From positions 1-34,750 of the forward strand of contig JAUNGL010000019.1 in the NCBI GenBank assembly GCA_030524665.1: a stretch of 34,750 bases of DNA. Reading direction: 5' to 3'. Shown here in pieces: positions 31,057 through 34,750 of this stretch. Every line of letters begins with the position of its first letter. Positions within the stretch are counted from its first letter, which is position 1. This DNA comes from Lachnospiraceae bacterium. GTDB lineage: Bacteria > Bacillota > Clostridia > Lachnospirales > Lachnospiraceae. Below the pieces are notes generated by a model. The model did not search any database and was not told the origin of the DNA. It saw nothing but the letters and a program-made list of their open reading frames with translations. The position numbers and the translations under genes are program-made.

Positions 31057-32850
31057 ATGGAAAAAGAATTTAAAGGAAAGATATGGAAATTCGGGAATGA
31101 CATTGATACCGATACGATTATTCCGGGAAAACGTGGAACGATTCCAACAATTGAAGAAATGAAAAAATATGCGTTTGAGCTTTTAAAACCGGAATTTGCT
31201 TCGGCCGTACAGCCCGGAGATATTCTGGTGGCAGGAAGTAATTTCGGATGCGGCTCTTCAAGAGAACAGGCGGCTACCGTATTATCTGCCAATGGCGTGC
31301 GCTGTATCATTGCAAAAAGCTTTGCAAGAATTTTTTTTCGCAATGCATTTAACAGTGGAATCCTGCTGATTCAGTGTGATGGGGTGCAGGATGCATGTGA
31401 GGGCGGTGATATCATCACGGTTGAGGTGGGAAAATGTGTCCGTGTAAATGGAAAAGAGTTTCCGATCGGCAATATTCCGGAGAACCTGCTTGCCATTGTA
31501 GAGCATGGGGGACTAATTGAAGATACCAGAATGCGTATTGCGCAGGGGGTGAAGCCTTCCGCCCATATAGAGCTTGACCAGATGCAGAGAAGAAAATCCG
31601 GATATACGATGGTAGAGAAGCTGCTGAAGAAAAACGCAGGTGTAGAGCATGTTGCACCCGGAGATATTGTGGTCACTCATCCGGATATGTTTATGATTCA
31701 TGATATCTATACTCCTTATCTGTATGACACACTGGAAAAGATGGGAGCGGAAAAAATTGACAATCCTGACAAGGTAACAATCGTGTTCGATCATTGCATG
31801 CCCACAGCTGTTGCAAAGAATGACTATTACCATTATAACGCAGGAATCGCCCTTTCTGAAAAATACGGGATCAGGAAACTGCATATCGGAGAAGGCATCT
31901 GTCACAGTATCATGCATGAAGAGCGCTATGCAAAGCCGGGGGAGATTGCCACGGCGACAGACAGCCATACAACTACATATGGCGGTGCAGGAAATTTCTG
32001 TACAGGTATCGGTACAGCAGAGATGGCGGCGGCATTGATTACCGGAGAACTCTGGTTCAAGGTTCCGGAAGCAATCAAAATCGTTCTGAACGGACATCTT
32101 CCGGACAAAGTACTTTCCAAGGATGTCATTCTGAAAATTCTGGGGGATATCACGGCGGCCGGCGGTCAGTACAAGAGTCTGGAATTTACCGGACCGGCAG
32201 CAAAGGAAATGAGCATCACAGCACGTTTCACGGTTGCCAATATGGCATTGGAGGCCGGTGCAAAGTGCGGTCTGTTTGAAGCAGATGAAAAGACGGCAGA
32301 ATATTATGGTATGCCGCTGGAAGAAATCGACTGGGTAAAGGCAGATGAGGATGCCCATTATGAGAAAGTTCTTGTATATGATGTCAGTCGGCTTGAACCG
32401 CAGCTTTCCTGTCCGCAGGGTGTGGACAATGTACATACGGTCAGTGAAGTAAAGGGAACGAAGATCGATGAAGTATATATCGGAAGCTGCACAAACGGTA
32501 ATCTGGAGGACCTCGCGATTGCAGCAGAAATTATGAAAGGGAAACATGTTCCTGATGATATGCGTGCCATCGTAGTTCCGGCAACCAATAAAGTATTTAA
32601 GGACGCTATTGAAGCCGGATATATCCGCATATTCATTGAAGCCGGATGTGTCATTAGCCATCCGTGCTGCGGACTTTGCTGCGGAATGCCCTACGGTCTC
32701 ATGTACGATGATGAGAGAATCCTTTCAACAGCAAACCGCAACTTTATCGGACGTCAGGGAACAAAGAAAACATTGAGCTATCTGTCAAGCCCGGCGGTGG
32801 CAGCCGCAACTGCATTGACCGGTTATGTAACAGATCCGAGAGAAATGTAG
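31057..32850 (+). CDS. LeuD-LeuC type fused (de)hydratase of the aconitase superfamily
   Basis: 597 residues. Residues 1 to about 165 are the small swivelling subunit (GNDIDTDTIIPGKRG near 13, AGSNFGCGSSREQA near 59), and about 170-597 are the large catalytic subunit. In the latter are ATDSHTTTYGGAGNFCTGIG near 304, GSCTNGNLEDL near 475 and SHPCCGLCCGMPYG near 532, which supply the three cluster cysteines. Unlike the next-door paralogue, this copy should hold a [4Fe-4S] cluster and isomerise a 2-hydroxy di- or tricarboxylate through an unsaturated intermediate. Small-domain-first order recalls AcnB rather than AcnA. Substrate could be isopropylmalate-, citramalate-, homocitrate- or citrate-like. 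GGAGG precedes the ATG; it is tightly packed in the operon. Confidence 0.88.
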   Translation: MEKEFKGKIWKFGNDIDTDTIIPGKRGTIPTIEEMKKYAFELLKPEFASAVQPGDILVAGSNFGCGSSREQAATVLSANGVRCIIAKSFARIFFRNAFNSGILLIQCDGVQDACEGGDIITVEVGKCVRVNGKEFPIGNIPENLLAIVEHGGLIEDTRMRIAQGVKPSAHIELDQMQRRKSGYTMVEKLLKKNAGVEHVAPGDIVVTHPDMFMIHDIYTPYLYDTLEKMGAEKIDNPDKVTIVFDHCMPTAVAKNDYYHYNAGIALSEKYGIRKLHIGEGICHSIMHEERYAKPGEIATATDSHTTTYGGAGNFCTGIGTAEMAAALITGELWFKVPEAIKIVLNGHLPDKVLSKDVILKILGDITAAGGQYKSLEFTGPAAKEMSITARFTVANMALEAGAKCGLFEADEKTAEYYGMPLEEIDWVKADEDAHYEKVLVYDVSRLEPQLSCPQGVDNVHTVSEVKGTKIDEVYIGSCTNGNLEDLAIAAEIMKGKHVPDDMRAIVVPATNKVFKDAIEAGYIRIFIEAGCVISHPCCGLCCGMPYGLMYDDERILSTANRNFIGRQGTKKTLSYLSSPAVAAATALTGYVTDPREM

Positions 32851-32862
32851 GAGGAAATGTGG

Positions 32863-33756
32863 ATGATTAAGAATTTTGAACAGTTAAAGCAGATGCTTTT
32901 GGAAAAGCCTGTCAAAAGAAAGGTCGCTGTCGTAGCGGCACAGGATGAGCACACTCTGGAAGCGATCACGCTTGCAGCAAAAGACGGACTGATTGAACCG
33001 GTTTTAATCGGACGGGAGGATAAAATACGTGAGATTTTAGCAGGACTGAATTATGATGCTGATTCTGTTTCTATTATTGATATGGAAGATGCGGCAGCAT
33101 GTGCGCAAAAAGCATGTGACATGGCGAAATCAGGTGAGATTGACTGTATTATGAAAGGAAAGCTGGAAACAGGAACTTTGATGAAGGTACTGGTCAATAA
33201 AGAAAAAGGTATCCGTAAGAATGATGTAATGAGTATTCTGGCCTTCATGGAGAGCCCTTATTATCACAAAGTATTTGCCATTACAGATCCCGGGCTTCTG
33301 GTTTACCCAACTAAGGAGCAGAAAAAAGGAGCCATTCAGAATGCGGCTGAGGCTTTTAAATCGCTGGGGGTTGAGAATCCGAAGATTGCCGTCATCGCAG
33401 CAGTGGAAAAGGTAAACCCGAAGATGAAAGAAACGGTAGAGGCCGATGAAATCAGACAGGAAGGTGTGGAAGGATGCACAATAGAAGGCCCTATCAGCTT
33501 CGATTTGGCAATGGATCCGTCTGCCGCAGAGATCAAAGGATATGAAAGTCCTGTGGCCGGCGATGCGGATCTTCTGGTAATGCCGGATATCAGCAGCGGG
33601 AATGTAGCGGCAAAAACAATTACCTGCATCGGAGGCGGAAGGACAGGGGGAACTGTTCTTGGCGCACTGGTACCGGTACTTCTGGTTTCACGCTCGGCAA
33701 CGGCTGATGACAAATATATGTCAATCGTAATCTCAGCACTAGTAGGCGGAAAGTAG
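32863..33756 (+). CDS. ptb: Phosphate butyryltransferase-type acyltransferase
   Basis: 297 residues of the phosphate acetyl/butyryltransferase family, which exchanges CoA for phosphate on an acyl-CoA. Family segments include MKGKLETGTLMKVLVNKEKG near residue 105, ITDPGLLVYPTKEQK near 145, EGPISFDLAMDPSAAEIKGY near 208 and LLVMPDISSGNVAAKTI near 237. Length fits Ptb rather than the longer Pta. I use the ATG at 32863, eight bases after AGGAGG, not the one at 32857 that abuts that site. It is 12 bases from the preceding gene and is followed by the matching kinase, so the operon ends in substrate-level ATP formation from an acyl-CoA. Acyl chain (acetyl, propionyl, butyryl or branched) cannot be told from sequence. 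Confidence 0.92.
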   Translation: MIKNFEQLKQMLLEKPVKRKVAVVAAQDEHTLEAITLAAKDGLIEPVLIGREDKIREILAGLNYDADSVSIIDMEDAAACAQKACDMAKSGEIDCIMKGKLETGTLMKVLVNKEKGIRKNDVMSILAFMESPYYHKVFAITDPGLLVYPTKEQKKGAIQNAAEAFKSLGVENPKIAVIAAVEKVNPKMKETVEADEIRQEGVEGCTIEGPISFDLAMDPSAAEIKGYESPVAGDADLLVMPDISSGNVAAKTITCIGGGRTGGTVLGALVPVLLVSRSATADDKYMSIVISALVGGK

Positions 33757-33838
33757 ATGTGAAGCATTTCTTAAAATGACTTTTACCGATATGCCGCCGA
33801 ACGAAGGTGAGGGGGCGTTTCAAAACAGGAGGAAAATA

Positions 33839-34750
33839 ATGAAGCAGTATAAAATTTTTGCTATTAATCCCGGCTCTACTTCTACAAAAGTGGCTTTGTT
33901 CGAAGGGGATAAGGCATTGTTTTCAGTAAATGTAAGCCATGATGCGGAAAAGCTAAAAACATTTCGGGATATCAGCGACCAGTTTGAGTACAGGAAGCAG
34001 ACAATTCTGGAAGAGATAGCGAAAGCCGGGTATCCGTTGGAGGATGTAGATGCTTTTGTTGGACGCGGAGGCGGTCTGGTATCGCTTCCCGGAGGTACAT
34101 ATACCGTAAATGATATTCTTTATGAACATGCCAGAGTCGGATTTACGGTGAAGCATCCGGCTATGCTGGGACCGCAGTTCGCGAAGTATTTTGCGGATTT
34201 GTACGGGGCGAAGGCTTTTGTAGTGAATCCGCCGGATGTGGATGAGTTTACAGATCTTGCACGCGTAACAGGATGGAAGGGAGTGTACCGTGAGAGCAGG
34301 ATCCATGCGCTGAATCAGAAAGAAATTGGAATCAGGTATGCGGCTTCCAGAAACAAAAAATACGAAGAGATGAATCTGATTATTTGCCATATCGGGGGTG
34401 GAATTTCGGTAACTGCACATGAAAGAGGCAAGATGGTGGATTCTAATGATATTGCTCAGGGAGATGGGCCAATGGCTCCGACCCGTGCAGGTGCGATTCC
34501 GGTAAAAGATGTTGTAAAGGCATGCTTCAGCGGAGCTTATACGGAAAAAGAGATGTATGAGCGGATCACAAAAACCGGAGGACTTGTGGATCATCTCGGG
34601 ACCTCTGATGCACGTGAAGTGGGGGCAATGATGAAAGAAGGAAATCGTTATGCTGCACTGATCTATGATGCGATGATTTACCAGATTGGAAAATATGCCG
34701 GTTCTATGGCTGCTGTCCTGAAGGGGAAGGTGGATGGGATTGTATTTACA
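33839..34750 (+). CDS. buk: Butyrate kinase-type acyl kinase (cut by window end)
   Basis: 304 codons are present and the frame runs off the window; the family is about 355 residues, so some 50 are missing. It transfers phosphate from acyl phosphate to ADP. The N-terminal FAINPGSTSTKVALFEG is the phosphate-binding motif of the acetate/butyrate kinase fold. Later come GRGGGLVSLPGGTY near residue 75, the long NPPDVDEF and ESRIHALNQKEIG segments, and NLIICHIGGGISVTAHERGK near 180-199. AGGAGG precedes the ATG at 33839. The 82-base gap after ptb shows no terminator. It completes the acyl-CoA to acid plus ATP branch of the operon. Confidence 0.92.
   Translation, partial: MKQYKIFAINPGSTSTKVALFEGDKALFSVNVSHDAEKLKTFRDISDQFEYRKQTILEEIAKAGYPLEDVDAFVGRGGGLVSLPGGTYTVNDILYEHARVGFTVKHPAMLGPQFAKYFADLYGAKAFVVNPPDVDEFTDLARVTGWKGVYRESRIHALNQKEIGIRYAASRNKKYEEMNLIICHIGGGISVTAHERGKMVDSNDIAQGDGPMAPTRAGAIPVKDVVKACFSGAYTEKEMYERITKTGGLVDHLGTSDAREVGAMMKEGNRYAALIYDAMIYQIGKYAGSMAAVLKGKVDGIVFT

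Noticed and set aside
31513..32661. A 382-codon open frame on the minus strand opposite the LeuD-LeuC fusion
   Set aside because: The plus-strand protein has clear family motifs over this stretch; the antisense product has none.
1..34750. CRISPR array, tRNA, rRNA or complete insertion sequence
   Set aside because: No regularly spaced repeat series, cloverleaf-like sequence, conserved rRNA stretch or transposase was found when reading the window.

Overview
The window looks like chromosomal DNA from an anaerobic gut-type Clostridia, most likely a Lachnospiraceae relative. Supporting signs are GC content near 50% by eye, strong AGGAGG-type ribosome sites, a NifJ-type pyruvate:ferredoxin oxidoreductase, phosphotransbutyrylase/butyrate kinase, a tungsten aldehyde:ferredoxin oxidoreductase, and AAA/PD-(D/E)XK protein remnants typical of that family. 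This taxonomic call is inference; no rRNA or marker gene is present. I saw no tRNA, rRNA, CRISPR array or complete insertion sequence.

Left part (1-7.3 kb): a C-terminally truncated AAA ATPase overlaps a Cys-rich 2x[4Fe-4S] protein, then a terminator. Next comes a small operon: a truncated GH3-like protein, an arginase-fold protein with one changed metal ligand, and an inverted-domain GH3 beta-glucosidase broken by a single-base frameshift.

Tungsten island (7.4-19.9 kb): on the minus strand lie aor, a MoaD-like and a MoeB/ThiF-like protein, and the tungstate transporter tupABC, whose binding protein appears circularly permuted. Divergently, on the plus strand, lie an excisionase-type HTH regulator fused to a periplasmic-binding-protein-like (PBP-like) domain, a MoeA, a second MoeA fused to the same PBP-like domain, a GlpA-like flavoprotein with a [2Fe-2S] (BFD) tail, and a second FAD/NAD oxidoreductase. 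The divergent promoters each carry TTGTACGAAA in their -35/-10 spacers, and a related copy sits upstream of tupA. Together these genes could import tungstate, build the tungsten cofactor, make the aldehyde oxidoreductase and link it to flavin redox partners.

Decayed stretch (19.9-21.7 kb): an intact serine hydrolase, a perfect 18-bp inverted repeat, a decayed HigB-like toxin remnant before an intact XRE antitoxin-like gene, and a fragment of an AAA/PD-(D/E)XK protein.

Right part (21.7-34.75 kb): a LacI-family regulator sits between two gene sets. On one side is a minus-strand pair (biotin-type carboxyltransferase without a biotin domain, plus a CMD-family protein without the catalytic cysteines). 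On the other is a plus-strand operon: NifJ, a LeuB-like dehydrogenase with a rewritten cofactor loop, an aconitase-like protein that has lost the Cys-x-x-Cys cluster ligands, a LeuD-LeuC fusion, Ptb and Buk (cut by the window end). Five copies of a GCTAMAACGTTAAACTA-type operator sit on all three promoters, so this appears to be one LacI regulon. Its logic (isomerise, oxidatively decarboxylate, oxidise the 2-oxoacid to acyl-CoA, make ATP through acyl phosphate) suggests an ATP-yielding pathway whose substrate I cannot name, and it is the best candidate here for an undescribed system.
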